This document shows, piece after piece, positions 46,041 to 55,048 of a stretch of 64,000 nucleotides of DNA. This DNA is from Brachyspira murdochii DSM 12563. Lineage in GTDB: Bacteria; Spirochaetota; Brachyspiria; Brachyspirales; Brachyspiraceae. The notes beneath the pieces were generated by a model. The model worked only from the letters and a program-made list of their open reading frames with translations. It was not told the origin of the DNA and searched no databases. The position numbers and the translations under genes are program-made. How positions within the stretch are numbered: the stretch's first letter is position 1; the number at the start of each line of letters is the position of its first letter. The stretch lies in the NCBI RefSeq assembly GCF_000092845.1, contig NC_014150.1:2355510-2419509 (forward strand). Direction: 5' to 3'.

Positions 46041-47036
46041 TTATATTTTTTTGCATGAGTTTCTGATTACTATATTAGGCTGTAATATTATGTTGACATT
46101 ATCGTTTATTCTTTCGCTTATAATATTAAGTATTGAAAGTACAGCATTTTTACCCATTTCATATGCCTGAGACGATACGGTTGTTAATCCTATTATTGAA
46201 GAAAAAGGTATATTGTCATAACCTATTAATGATATGTCATTTGGTATTGATATATTAAATTCTTCAGCAGCTTTTTTTATACCAAAGCACATAACATCGC
46301 ATGCTGAAAATATTGCCGTATATTGTAATTTAGATTTTAATATCTCTTTCATCTGCATATAGCTTTCATCAAAATTAAAATTAGCTATTTTTTTATATTT
46401 ACAGCAGTCAAAATCTATATTATTATCATTTAATGCCTTCATAAATCCGTTAAATCTCTCTTTTTCTGTGCTTATATCTTCAGGCCCTGCCATATATATA
46501 ATATTTTTATGCCCCAAATCTATTAAATATTTAGCAGCATTATAAGCCCCAATTTCATTATCAGATCCTACATAGTTTATATTTTCAATATCAACTTTTC
46601 TATCTAAAAATACTATAGGTGCATTTGATTTTTTCAGTATGTCATTAAAATATTCTGTGCTTCCTATGGAAGGTACTATTATGTATCCGGATACTCCAAT
46701 ATTTGTTATATCTTTAAAATATTTATTTAATATATCTTTATTTTCTTTAAATTGAGAGAGTATTATATGATATCCGTAAAGATTTGCAGTATTTTCTATT
46801 CCTTCAATGATATTTGCAAAAAAAGGATTTGTAATATCTGGTATAATTACTGATATTATTTGTTTTGCTTTAGAAGTTTTTTTTAGATTATAGCCGTCAG
46901 TTTTGATAATTTTTTTTATTTTGTTTTGAATTTTTTCATCTACGCTGCTGTTTCCGTTTAATACTCTTGAAACAGTTGCAACAGAAACATTTGCTTTTTT
47001 AGCTATATAGTTTAAAGTGATTTTTTTGTCGTTCAT
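46041..47036 (-). CDS. LacI-family transcriptional regulator
   Basis: A 331-residue repressor from ATG 47036 (an ATG five codons earlier has no better ribosome-binding site). The HTH is LNYIAKKANVSVATVSRVLNG, followed by the hinge region and a periplasmic-binding-protein-like ligand domain (IISVIIPDITNPFFANIIEGIE..., YVGSDNEIGAYNAAKYLIDLGHKNI). It is divergent from the nucleoside uptake operon, with 188 bases between the starts, so it most likely regulates that operon in response to a nucleoside or ribose. This is inferred from position; the effector is not shown. Confidence 0.92.
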   Translation of the reverse strand: MNDKKITLNYIAKKANVSVATVSRVLNGNSSVDEKIQNKIKKIIKTDGYNLKKTSKAKQIISVIIPDITNPFFANIIEGIENTANLYGYHIILSQFKENKDILNKYFKDITNIGVSGYIIVPSIGSTEYFNDILKKSNAPIVFLDRKVDIENINYVGSDNEIGAYNAAKYLIDLGHKNIIYMAGPEDISTEKERFNGFMKALNDNNIDFDCCKYKKIANFNFDESYMQMKEILKSKLQYTAIFSACDVMCFGIKKAAEEFNISIPNDISLIGYDNIPFSSIIGLTTVSSQAYEMGKNAVLSILNIISERINDNVNIILQPNIVIRNSCKKI

Positions 47037-47119
47037 AATTTTTAATCTCATAATTTCTATATTTAAAAATATAATATATCAGGTATTATTTGTCAATATT
47101 GTATTATTAAAATAATTTA

Positions 47120-47152
47120 TTTCTGAAAAATTTCTGAAAAATTTCTGAAAAA
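47120..47152 (+). repeat. Three phased 11-bp repeats upstream of the nucleoside operon
   Basis: TTTCTGAAAAA three times without a gap (47120-47130, 47131-47141, 47142-47152), one helical turn apart and ending 3 bases before the -35 box. Confidence 0.9.
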
Positions 47153-47155
47153 AAA

Positions 47156-47183
47156 TTGACAAGTATTATATTATTTCTATACT
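47156..47183 (+). promoter_or_regulatory. Promoter of the nucleoside uptake operon
   Basis: TTGACA (47156-47161), 16-base spacer, TATACT (47178-47183). Confidence 0.8.
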
Positions 47184-47224
47184 AAACTATATAAAACATA
47201 TTTATTTAAAAATAGGAGATTAAG

Positions 47225-48289
47225 ATGCTAAAAAAATTAAATGTATTGTTTCTTATTTCAGTTATGACATTATTGTCATGTTCTAATTCTAACAGCGGCG
47301 ACAAAGCTGCTTCAGGAGATGGTAAAAAAATAAGAGTTGCTTTGGTGTTAGCTGGTTTTTTGGGCGATAAATCATTTAATGACTCTTCATATATAGGAGC
47401 TCAGCAGGCACAAAAAGATTTTGGTGTAGAAGTAAAAGTTATGGAATCAAAAGTTCCAGCAGAATGGGAATCAAATTTGCTTGCAATGGCTTCTGATAAT
47501 TATGATTTGGTATTAGGCGTTTCTACACAATTACAGGATATTATAAATAAACATGCTTCATCTTTTCCAAATATTAAATTTGCTTTAATAGACGGCGTTG
47601 CTGATGAAGGTCTTACTAATGTTATCTCTTCAATATTTGCTCAAAATGAAGGTTCTTTTTTAGCTGGTGCTGTAGCTGCTATGTTTACTACTAATACTTC
47701 TATCCCTAATGTTAATGCTGAAAAAATAGTAGGCTGGGTAGGAGGAATGGATATACCTGTATTAGCTGATTTTTATACTGGATTTAAACAAGGTGTTGAA
47801 TATATAGATCCTCAAACTAAAATTTTACAGTCTTTTGCAGGTACATTTAATGATCCGCTTAAAGGTAAAGAATTAACTATAGCTCAGTACAGTCAGGGTG
47901 CTGATATAGTAATGAATGTTGCTTCAGGTACTGGAAACGGAGTTTTAGAAGCATCTAAAGAACAAAACAGATATGCTATAGGTGTAGACTTGGATCAGGA
48001 TTCTACATATCCCGGACATATAGTTACTTCAATGCTTAAAAGAGTTGACAGAGCTACATATCTTGCTATAGAATCAGTTGTAAATAATACTTTTAACGGC
48101 GGAGAAGTAATATATCTTGATATTGCTAACGGAGGAGTAGGTTTAACAGATATGAGCGTATTAAAAGAATCTTTAGCAGATAAATTCCCATCATATATAC
48201 TAGACGAAGTTAAAAACTTAGAAGAAAAAGTAAAAAACGGCGAAATAGTTGTTAATTATTATCAAGGTTTCGGTAATCCAAAAAAATAA
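47225..48289 (+). CDS. BMP-family nucleoside-binding lipoprotein
   Basis: Substrate-binding component of an ABC importer; BMP/PnrA-type proteins (spirochaetal TmpC/PnrA, Bacillus NupN-type) bind purine or other nucleosides. The 354-residue product has a lipoprotein signal (LISVMTLLSC, Cys19) and the family features GFLGDKSFNDSSYIGAQQAQ, PNIKFALIDGVADE, IFAQNEGSFLAGAVAAMFT, GWVGGMDIPVLADFYTGFKQGVEYI and AIGVDLDQD. It is first in the operon, with AGGAGA upstream; a hairpin after the stop may raise its level relative to downstream genes. Confidence 0.94.
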   Translation: MLKKLNVLFLISVMTLLSCSNSNSGDKAASGDGKKIRVALVLAGFLGDKSFNDSSYIGAQQAQKDFGVEVKVMESKVPAEWESNLLAMASDNYDLVLGVSTQLQDIINKHASSFPNIKFALIDGVADEGLTNVISSIFAQNEGSFLAGAVAAMFTTNTSIPNVNAEKIVGWVGGMDIPVLADFYTGFKQGVEYIDPQTKILQSFAGTFNDPLKGKELTIAQYSQGADIVMNVASGTGNGVLEASKEQNRYAIGVDLDQDSTYPGHIVTSMLKRVDRATYLAIESVVNNTFNGGEVIYLDIANGGVGLTDMSVLKESLADKFPSYILDEVKNLEEKVKNGEIVVNYYQGFGNPKK

Positions 48290-48303
48290 AATACAGTTTT
48301 TAG

Positions 48304-48342
48304 GCATAACCTTAAATTATATACTTTATTTTAAGGTTATGC
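48304..48342 (+). promoter_or_regulatory. Intercistronic hairpin
   Basis: GCATAACCTTAA (48304-48315) pairs perfectly with TTAAGGTTATGC (48331-48342); no long T tract follows. Likely an mRNA-stabilising or partially terminating structure between the binding protein and the ATPase. Confidence 0.7.
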
Positions 48343-48396
48343 TTCCTACCTATTTAAATAAAATTAATAATTCAGTTCATATAATGGAGGTTAAAT

Positions 48397-49917
48397 ATGT
48401 CCAATAGTTATTGTTTGGAAATGAGCAATATTAAAAAAAGTTTTGGAAATATTAAAGCCATACAAAATGGTAATTTCAATCTAAAAAAAGGTGAAATACA
48501 TTCACTTATAGGGGAAAATGGTGCTGGTAAATCTACTATGATGAAAATAGCTTATGGACTATATGCTCCAGATGAAGGGGATATTCTTATAAAAGGAGAA
48601 AAATATGAATCATTAAATCCTAAAAAAGCTATTGATATAGGTATAGGAATGGTGCATCAGGAGTTTATGTTAGTAAAAGAATTAACAGTTCTTGAGAATA
48701 TTATATTAGGATTTGAAAAAAGAAAGGGTATAGCTATAGATTTTGAATCTTCTAAAAAAGAAATTAACAGATATATTGATACTTATAAAATGGATATTCA
48801 GATAAATAAAAGAATTGATCAAATATCTGTAGGAGAGGCACAAAGAGTAGAAATAATAAAAACTTTATACAGAGGTGCTGAGATATTAATATTTGATGAG
48901 CCTACAGCGGTACTTACACCTCAGGAAACTAAGGAATTTTTTAAGATTTTAAATATTTTAAGAGAAAGCGGAGAGTCTATAGTATTTATATCTCATAAAC
49001 TTAATGAGGTTATGGAGATATCAGATAGAATTACAATAATGAGACAGGGACAGTATATAGACACTGTTAATAAAACTGAAACAAATGTAAAAGAATTAGC
49101 TAAAATGATGGTTGGAAGGGATATTTTCTTAAATGTAGAGAAGAAAAAATCAAATGTATATGATGTTGTTTTGAAAGTTGATGATTTATGGACAAGCGGT
49201 GAAAAAGAGCTTTCAAAAATAAGAGGAATAAGTTTTGATGTTAAAGCTGGAGAAATAGTAGGAATTGCTGGAATAGATGGTAACGGACAAAGTGAATTAA
49301 TCGAAGCTATATGCGGACTTAGAAAAGTAGAAAAGGGAGATGTGTATTTAGATAATGTTAATATTACAAACAAATCTCCATTAAAAATAAGAAATTCAGG
49401 ATTAGCACATATACCTGAAGATAGAAATTTAAGAGGACTTAATAGAAGTTTGAATATAGCAGAAAATATTATAGCATTAAAGTTTAATAAAAAACCATAT
49501 GCCAATAATATGATTATGAATGATAAAGAAATTATAGATAAAACAAATGAATTAATATCCAAATTTGATATAAGACCTGCTGAGGCTTTAGTTGCTGCTA
49601 CGCATCTATCAGGAGGTAATGCTCAGAAAGTAGTAGTTGCAAGAGAAGTAGATGCTAATGCTAAATTGTTAATAGCTTCTCAGCCTTCTAGGGGTGTTGA
49701 TATAGGAGCAATAGAGTCTATAAGAAAAATATTAAATGAAGAAAAAGAAAAAGGAAAGGCTATATTATTAGTTTCTGCCGATTTGGAAGAGATATTATCT
49801 TTATCTGACAGAATAATAGTAATGTATGAAGGTTCAATAACTGGAATGCTTAGTCCAGAAGAGGCTAATGATGAGAATTTGTCTCTTCTTATGGTTGGTG
49901 AAAATCCTCATCAATAA
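48397..49917 (+). CDS. Nucleoside ABC transporter ATP-binding protein
   Basis: A 506-residue double ATPase of the sugar/nucleoside type (NupO/YufO-like). First half: Walker A GENGAGKST (about 38-46), signature ISVGEAQRVEI, Walker B ILIFDEPTAVLTP. Second half: degenerate P-loop GIDGNGQSEL, signature LSGGNAQKVVVAREV and a Walker B-like LLIASQPSRGVDIGA, where the second site lacks the normal Glu. Asymmetric ATPase halves are normal in this family. It energises the two permeases that follow. Confidence 0.94.
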   Translation: MSNSYCLEMSNIKKSFGNIKAIQNGNFNLKKGEIHSLIGENGAGKSTMMKIAYGLYAPDEGDILIKGEKYESLNPKKAIDIGIGMVHQEFMLVKELTVLENIILGFEKRKGIAIDFESSKKEINRYIDTYKMDIQINKRIDQISVGEAQRVEIIKTLYRGAEILIFDEPTAVLTPQETKEFFKILNILRESGESIVFISHKLNEVMEISDRITIMRQGQYIDTVNKTETNVKELAKMMVGRDIFLNVEKKKSNVYDVVLKVDDLWTSGEKELSKIRGISFDVKAGEIVGIAGIDGNGQSELIEAICGLRKVEKGDVYLDNVNITNKSPLKIRNSGLAHIPEDRNLRGLNRSLNIAENIIALKFNKKPYANNMIMNDKEIIDKTNELISKFDIRPAEALVAATHLSGGNAQKVVVAREVDANAKLLIASQPSRGVDIGAIESIRKILNEEKEKGKAILLVSADLEEILSLSDRIIVMYEGSITGMLSPEEANDENLSLLMVGENPHQ

Positions 49918-49955
49918 GTTTTTTATAAATATCATTGTATTATTGGAGTGAACAT

Positions 49956-51017
49956 ATGAATAACAAATATATTAAGCTGCTTTCTAATAAGTATATAAAT
50001 GTATTATTTACTATAATCATATCTATGTTTATAGGTGCTGTTATAATTCTTATGATGGGACATAATCCTATAAACGCATATATACAGTTATTTAGGGCAT
50101 CATTTATAGGTAAATTAAATTTGGGAACAACATTAGAAAAATTTGTACCACTATTTTTAACTGCATTAGCTTTTGCTGTATCATCTAAAGTGGGTATATT
50201 CAATGTAGGAGTTGAAGGTGAACTTTATTTGGGAGCTATAGTAACAGCTTGGGCTGGTGTTTATTTTTCTTTTTTACCTTTTCCTTTGCATTTTTTAGTA
50301 TGTGTTATATTAGCTGTAATAGTTGGCAGTGCTTGGGCTTCTATACCTGCTATATTAAAAGCATATTGGAAGGTTAATGAGATATGTGTTACTATTTTGA
50401 TGAATTATGTTGCTATATATATCACTTCATATTTGGTTAATGGTCCGCTTAGTGCTAAAACAGGTGTTGCAAGAACTCTTGATGTTGCTAAAGATATTAC
50501 ACTATTTCAGTTTATGAGACCAAGCCGTGCTAATTTAGGTATTATAATAGCTATATTAATAGCAATTTTAATATTCTTTATACTTAATAAAACTACATTA
50601 GGATACAGAATAAAAACTGTAGGATTAAATGAAATGCATGCTGACTATGTAGGCATAGATTCAAAAAAGACTATAGTATTCACTATGATGTTCAGCGGTG
50701 CTATAGGAGGTATAGCTGGTTTGATTGAAGTATTAGGTGTATACGGATATTTTTTGGATAATTTTTCTGCTAGTTTGGCATTTGACGGAATGCTTGCTGC
50801 TCTTATAGTAAAGAATGATTTGAAAATGCTTCCTTTTATATCTATATTTCTTGCTGCTTTGAAATCAGGGGCTTTGGGTATGGAAAGATATACTGGTATT
50901 CCTAAATCATTAGTAGATACAATAATAGCCGTTTTTATAATATTTGCTACTATGGAAATACTTGTATCATTTGCTGATAAAATAAAAAATAAAAAAGCAA
51001 AAAAATTAGAAGCTTAA
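49956..51017 (+). CDS. Nucleoside ABC transporter permease 1
   Basis: A 353-residue inner-membrane permease (NupP/YufP-like, BPD_transp_2 type). Start at ATG 49956, with GGAGTG 8 bases upstream; the 7 extra codons are not used. Around eight or nine helices, with FNVGVEGELYLGAIVTAW and YRIKTVGLNEMHADYVGIDSKKT (cytoplasmic coupling loop). It pairs with the next gene, 22 bases downstream, as a heterodimeric channel. Confidence 0.93.
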   Translation: MNNKYIKLLSNKYINVLFTIIISMFIGAVIILMMGHNPINAYIQLFRASFIGKLNLGTTLEKFVPLFLTALAFAVSSKVGIFNVGVEGELYLGAIVTAWAGVYFSFLPFPLHFLVCVILAVIVGSAWASIPAILKAYWKVNEICVTILMNYVAIYITSYLVNGPLSAKTGVARTLDVAKDITLFQFMRPSRANLGIIIAILIAILIFFILNKTTLGYRIKTVGLNEMHADYVGIDSKKTIVFTMMFSGAIGGIAGLIEVLGVYGYFLDNFSASLAFDGMLAALIVKNDLKMLPFISIFLAALKSGALGMERYTGIPKSLVDTIIAVFIIFATMEILVSFADKIKNKKAKKLEA

Positions 51018-51039
51018 AAATTAGAGAGGTAATAAGATT

Positions 51040-51978
51040 ATGGATTTAATGAATATTTTTGATTATACACTTGTACATGCCACTATAAGAGCTACTACAC
51101 CTATACTTTTTGCCGCTCTTGCTGCTGTAATTACTCAGCAGGCTGATATAATAAATATAGGTACTGAAGGTATAATGCTTATGGGAGCATTTGTAGCAGT
51201 ATGCGTGAGTTTCTTTACTGGAAGTTGGCTTGTAGCTATATTTGCCGCTATGATTGCTGGAGTTGTATTTTCTTTAATAATGGCTGTAGCACATATCAAA
51301 TATAATGCTGATATTTGTGCTATTGGTACTGCTATTAATTTATTGGCTGTAGCTTTAACTAGATTTTTATTAAAACAATTTTTAGGTGCCTCTGGTACAT
51401 TTCATGATCCTAAAATTGTAGGAATACCTAAAGTTCATTTTGATTTTTTGACTTCTAATAAATATTTAAACAGTTTGTTTAATGATTATTCTATATTAGA
51501 AATATTTGGTATAATAGCTGTTATAATATTTGCTTTTCTTCTTTACAGAACTGTATGGGGACTTAGATTAAGAGCTACTGGTAAATTTTCTTTAGCTACA
51601 GAAACAGCTGGAATAAATATTGTTGCTATGAAGTATCAGGTTATGATAATATCAGGAGTTTTAGGCGGACTTGCAGGTGCTCATTTATCTATAGGTTATT
51701 CTCAGCTTTTTACTGAAAATATGACTAATGGAAGAGGATTTATGGGAGTAGCTGCTATGTTCTTTGGAAATGCAAATCCTATATTCTCTTGGATAGGCTG
51801 CACTTTATTCGGACTTATAGATTCTATAGGTGCAAGACTTCAGTCATACGGCTGGCCTTCTCAGTTTGTTCTTATGCTTCCATACGTTATAACAATATTA
51901 GTACTTACTATATCTATGATTCATAAGAAAAGAAGAGAAATAAAAATAAAAAGCTCATTAAATAAAACTAAAGAATAA
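51040..51978 (+). CDS. Nucleoside ABC transporter permease 2
   Basis: A 312-residue permease (NupQ/YufQ-like), with NIGTEGIMLMGAFVAV, LRLRATGKFSLATETAGINIVAMKYQVMIISGVLGGLAGAHLS and LQSYGWPSQFVLMLPYVITI, all family patterns. GAGAGG lies upstream of the ATG. Completes the importer. Confidence 0.93.
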   Translation: MDLMNIFDYTLVHATIRATTPILFAALAAVITQQADIINIGTEGIMLMGAFVAVCVSFFTGSWLVAIFAAMIAGVVFSLIMAVAHIKYNADICAIGTAINLLAVALTRFLLKQFLGASGTFHDPKIVGIPKVHFDFLTSNKYLNSLFNDYSILEIFGIIAVIIFAFLLYRTVWGLRLRATGKFSLATETAGINIVAMKYQVMIISGVLGGLAGAHLSIGYSQLFTENMTNGRGFMGVAAMFFGNANPIFSWIGCTLFGLIDSIGARLQSYGWPSQFVLMLPYVITILVLTISMIHKKRREIKIKSSLNKTKE

Positions 51979-52033
51979 ACTAAATTATATATAAATAAAA
52001 ATTATAAAATAAATTTTTTAAGGAGAAAAAACA

Positions 52034-52966
52034 ATGGAAAAGATAATACTTGACTGCGATCCCGGACACGATGATGCTGTTGCTATTTTGATGGCTGGAA
52101 TACACCCTAGCATAGAACTGCTTGGTATAACAACTGTTGCTGGAAATCAGACTTTGAATAAAACTACAATAAATGCTCTTAATGTATGTCAGTATTTAAA
52201 TATAGATGTTCCAGTATGTTCTGGTATGAGCCTTCCTATGGTGAGAAAGGTTCAGACTATTGCTGATGATATTCATGGCGAAAGCGGTTTGGACGGTCCT
52301 GTTTTTGATAAACTTACTAAAGAGCTAGATAAAAGACATGCTGTGAATTTTATAATAGAGACTTTAAAAAATAGCAATGAAAAAATTACACTTGTTATTA
52401 CAGGACCTATGACAAATGTTGCTATGGCTTTCAGAATGGATCCTTCTATAATTGAAAAAGTTAAAAGGATAATATTGATGGGAGGAAGCTATCAGCTTGG
52501 AAATGTAACTCCTGCTGCTGAGTTTAATATATTTGCTGATGCTGAGGCTGCTTATGTTGTATTTAATTCTGGAGTACCTCTTGTAATGATGGGACTTGAT
52601 CTTACAAGACAGGCTTTATGCTATCCTAGTATTGTAGAGAGAATGGGTAAAATAGGCGGAAATGCTTCAAAACTTTTTGTTGATCTTATGGGATTTTTCT
52701 GTAAAACTCAAAAACAAGTATTCGGTTGGGAGGGAGGTCCTTTGCATGATCCTACCTGCATAGCTTATCTTATAGATGAAAGCTGCATAGAGACTAAAGA
52801 TATGTACAGCGAAGTTGAAATAAGAAGTGAAAAATGCTATGGAAGAACTTTATGCGATTATTTTGGCGTTACTAAAAATAAACCTAATTCCAAAGTTTCA
52901 ATTAAATTGGATATAGAAAAGTTCTGGAATATAGTAGAAGAATGTATAAAACTATATAATAAATAA
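52034..52966 (+). CDS. Inosine/uridine-preferring nucleoside hydrolase
   Basis: Splits imported ribonucleosides into base and ribose in the cytoplasm. The 310-residue length is typical. The Ca2+-binding motif DCDPGHDDAVA is at residues 7-17; GVTTVAGNQ-like ITTVAGNQTLNKT, LVITGPMTNVAMAFR, ILMGGSYQLGNVTPAAEFNIFADAEAA and the C-terminal HDPTCIAYL complete the site. Strong AAGGAG ribosome-binding site. The product ribose is the substrate of the ribokinase at the end of the operon. Confidence 0.95.
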   Translation: MEKIILDCDPGHDDAVAILMAGIHPSIELLGITTVAGNQTLNKTTINALNVCQYLNIDVPVCSGMSLPMVRKVQTIADDIHGESGLDGPVFDKLTKELDKRHAVNFIIETLKNSNEKITLVITGPMTNVAMAFRMDPSIIEKVKRIILMGGSYQLGNVTPAAEFNIFADAEAAYVVFNSGVPLVMMGLDLTRQALCYPSIVERMGKIGGNASKLFVDLMGFFCKTQKQVFGWEGGPLHDPTCIAYLIDESCIETKDMYSEVEIRSEKCYGRTLCDYFGVTKNKPNSKVSIKLDIEKFWNIVEECIKLYNK

Positions 52967-52982
52967 TTAGGAAATAATAATT

Positions 52983-54251
52983 ATGCTTGAAACATTAAAA
53001 AATACTTTAAATAAAAATAAAGATATTTATATAAAAAAATTAACAGATTTTGTTAAAATAGATACTCATGTATTAGGTCATGGAATAGACGGCGGTCTTG
53101 AAGATGCAGGGCAGAAATATTTAATGGATTTATTCAAAGATATGAATGCTGACAGTATAGAAAAAGAAGATATGAATGAAAGTATAATTGAAAAATCTAT
53201 TAAAGAACATAATGAAGGAAACCCAAATCATAATTATGATAATAGATATAATGTGTATGCATCTTTTAAGGGAAAATCAAATAAATCTATAATGTTTAAC
53301 GGTCATGTTGATACTATGCCTTCAGGAGATGCTTCTTTATGGGAGAGCGATCCTCATAGTGCTGATATCAGAGATGGAAAGATATACGGATTAGGTGCAT
53401 GCGACATGAAAGGCGGCTTAATGGCTGGAATTATGTCAGTTCAATTATTAAAAGATTCAGGCATAGAGCTTCCTATAGATGTTATCATTACCGCTGTAGC
53501 TGATGAAGAAGGCGGAGGAAATGGTTCTATAATGGCTGCTATGGGCGGTAAAAAAGCTGATGCCGTTATAGTGTGCGAGCCTAGCGATAGAGAGATAATA
53601 GCCGCTCATATGGGATTTATATTTTTTAGAGTTGAAGTAAAAGGTGTTTCTGTGCATTCCGGATCAAAATGGAATGGAGTAAGTGCAATAGATAAAACTA
53701 TAAAGATTATAAATGCTATTAATGAATTAGAGCATAATTGGCTTATGAAATATAAACACCCTCTTCTTCCTTCTCCGAATTTAAATGTAGGAGTTATAAG
53801 CGGAGGTAAAGCAGGTTCTACAGTTCCAGACTATTGTAAGATTGAAACTTGCGTGCATTATCTTCCTAATATGATGACTCATGAGCAGGTTGTAAAAGAG
53901 TTTACTGAAACAGTGAATATGTGTGCTATGGGAGATTCTTGGCTTAGAGATAATATGCCTAAAATAAGCATATATCAGTCTGGAGGCGGATTTGAAATGG
54001 ATTTAAATGATCCTTTTGTAGATGTATTTAAAAAATCTTATAAAGATGTATATAAAAAAGATGCCGAAATAGTTGGCTCTCCTGCAGGATGCGATGCTAG
54101 AACTTGGAGAAATATAGCTAAATGCCCTACGCTGCAGTATGGTCCGGGTTCAATTAAACAATGTCATACTGTTAATGAATATTTGAATATTGATGAATAT
54201 TTGGAATCAATACTTTTATATTCTAATATAATATTAAATTTTGCAAAATGA
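52983..54251 (+). CDS. M20-family metallopeptidase/deacylase
   Basis: A 422-residue zinc hydrolase of the ArgE/DapE/acetylornithine-deacetylase group. Metal and catalytic motifs: NGHVDTMPSGD, LGACDMKGGLMAG, VADEEGGGNGS (Glu pair) and VCEPSDREI; a dimerisation domain with VHSGSKWNGVSA follows and a late HTVNEY supplies the final ligand His. Its role in a nucleoside operon is not obvious; it could hydrolyse an N-acyl, carbamoyl or ureido compound derived from base breakdown, or a dipeptide. This is a guess from context. Confidence 0.85.
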   Translation: MLETLKNTLNKNKDIYIKKLTDFVKIDTHVLGHGIDGGLEDAGQKYLMDLFKDMNADSIEKEDMNESIIEKSIKEHNEGNPNHNYDNRYNVYASFKGKSNKSIMFNGHVDTMPSGDASLWESDPHSADIRDGKIYGLGACDMKGGLMAGIMSVQLLKDSGIELPIDVIITAVADEEGGGNGSIMAAMGGKKADAVIVCEPSDREIIAAHMGFIFFRVEVKGVSVHSGSKWNGVSAIDKTIKIINAINELEHNWLMKYKHPLLPSPNLNVGVISGGKAGSTVPDYCKIETCVHYLPNMMTHEQVVKEFTETVNMCAMGDSWLRDNMPKISIYQSGGGFEMDLNDPFVDVFKKSYKDVYKKDAEIVGSPAGCDARTWRNIAKCPTLQYGPGSIKQCHTVNEYLNIDEYLESILLYSNIILNFAK

Positions 54252-54282
54252 TAAAACATAATAAAATATAAGGAGTAATAAA

Positions 54283-55035
54283 ATGTCTAAAGATAAAATA
54301 TTATTTATGGGAGAATCTTGGGTTATATATATGACACATCAGAAGGGATTTGATATGTTTACAAATTCTGTTTATGAAGAAGGTGCTGATATTCTTTTAA
54401 ATGTTTTAAGAAAGAATTTTGATGTTGATTATATAACAGGTCATGAAGTTCCTACAAAAGCTCCAAATACAATGGAAAAATTAAATGAATACAAAGCTAT
54501 TATTATAAGCGATATAGGTGCTAATAGTTTTTATCTGCATCCTGATACCTTCTCAAAAGGATTAAGAACTCCAAACCGTATAAAACTTATGGAAGAGTAT
54601 GTTAAAAACGGAGGCGGTTTATGTATGGTTGGAGGGTATTTAACTTTTCAAGGAATAGACGGAAAAGGTCATTGGAAAAATACTGCTGTAGAAAAGCTGC
54701 TTCCTATAGATTTTGAAGTATTTGATGATAGAGAGGAATGTCCTGAGGGTGTTAATCCTGTGGCAGTGGATTCAAATCACCCAATATTAAAAGGAATAGA
54801 TACTGATTTCCCTTATTTTTTAGGCTATAACAGAAGCATATTAAAAAACGGAGCAAGTCTAGTTGCAAAAGTTAATGAGCATCCTTTTATAGCTGCTTGG
54901 GATTATCATAAAGGAAGATCTGCTGTATTTGCTTCTGACTGTGCACCTCATTGGGGCTCTCATGAGTTTATGCAATGGAAACATTATGAAACTCTTTGGA
55001 CTAATATTGTAAAATGGATAAGTAAAAATATATAA
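54283..55035 (+). CDS. Glutamine-amidotransferase-like protein (GATase1_like)
   Basis: A 250-residue cytoplasmic protein with the class-I amidotransferase-like flavodoxin fold: ILFMGESWVIYMTHQKG at the start, YKAIIISDIGANSFYLHPDTF, VKNGGGLCMVGGYLTFQGIDGKGHW, where the Cys lies at the nucleophile-elbow position, and GRSAVFASDCAPHWGSHEFMQW at the end. It resembles the putative glutamine amidotransferases of Pfam type GATase1_like. Activity unknown; it is linked to the M20 and ribokinase genes in the operon. Confidence 0.8.
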   Translation: MSKDKILFMGESWVIYMTHQKGFDMFTNSVYEEGADILLNVLRKNFDVDYITGHEVPTKAPNTMEKLNEYKAIIISDIGANSFYLHPDTFSKGLRTPNRIKLMEEYVKNGGGLCMVGGYLTFQGIDGKGHWKNTAVEKLLPIDFEVFDDREECPEGVNPVAVDSNHPILKGIDTDFPYFLGYNRSILKNGASLVAKVNEHPFIAAWDYHKGRSAVFASDCAPHWGSHEFMQWKHYETLWTNIVKWISKNI

Positions 55036-55048
55036 TCAGGGGTAGAAT

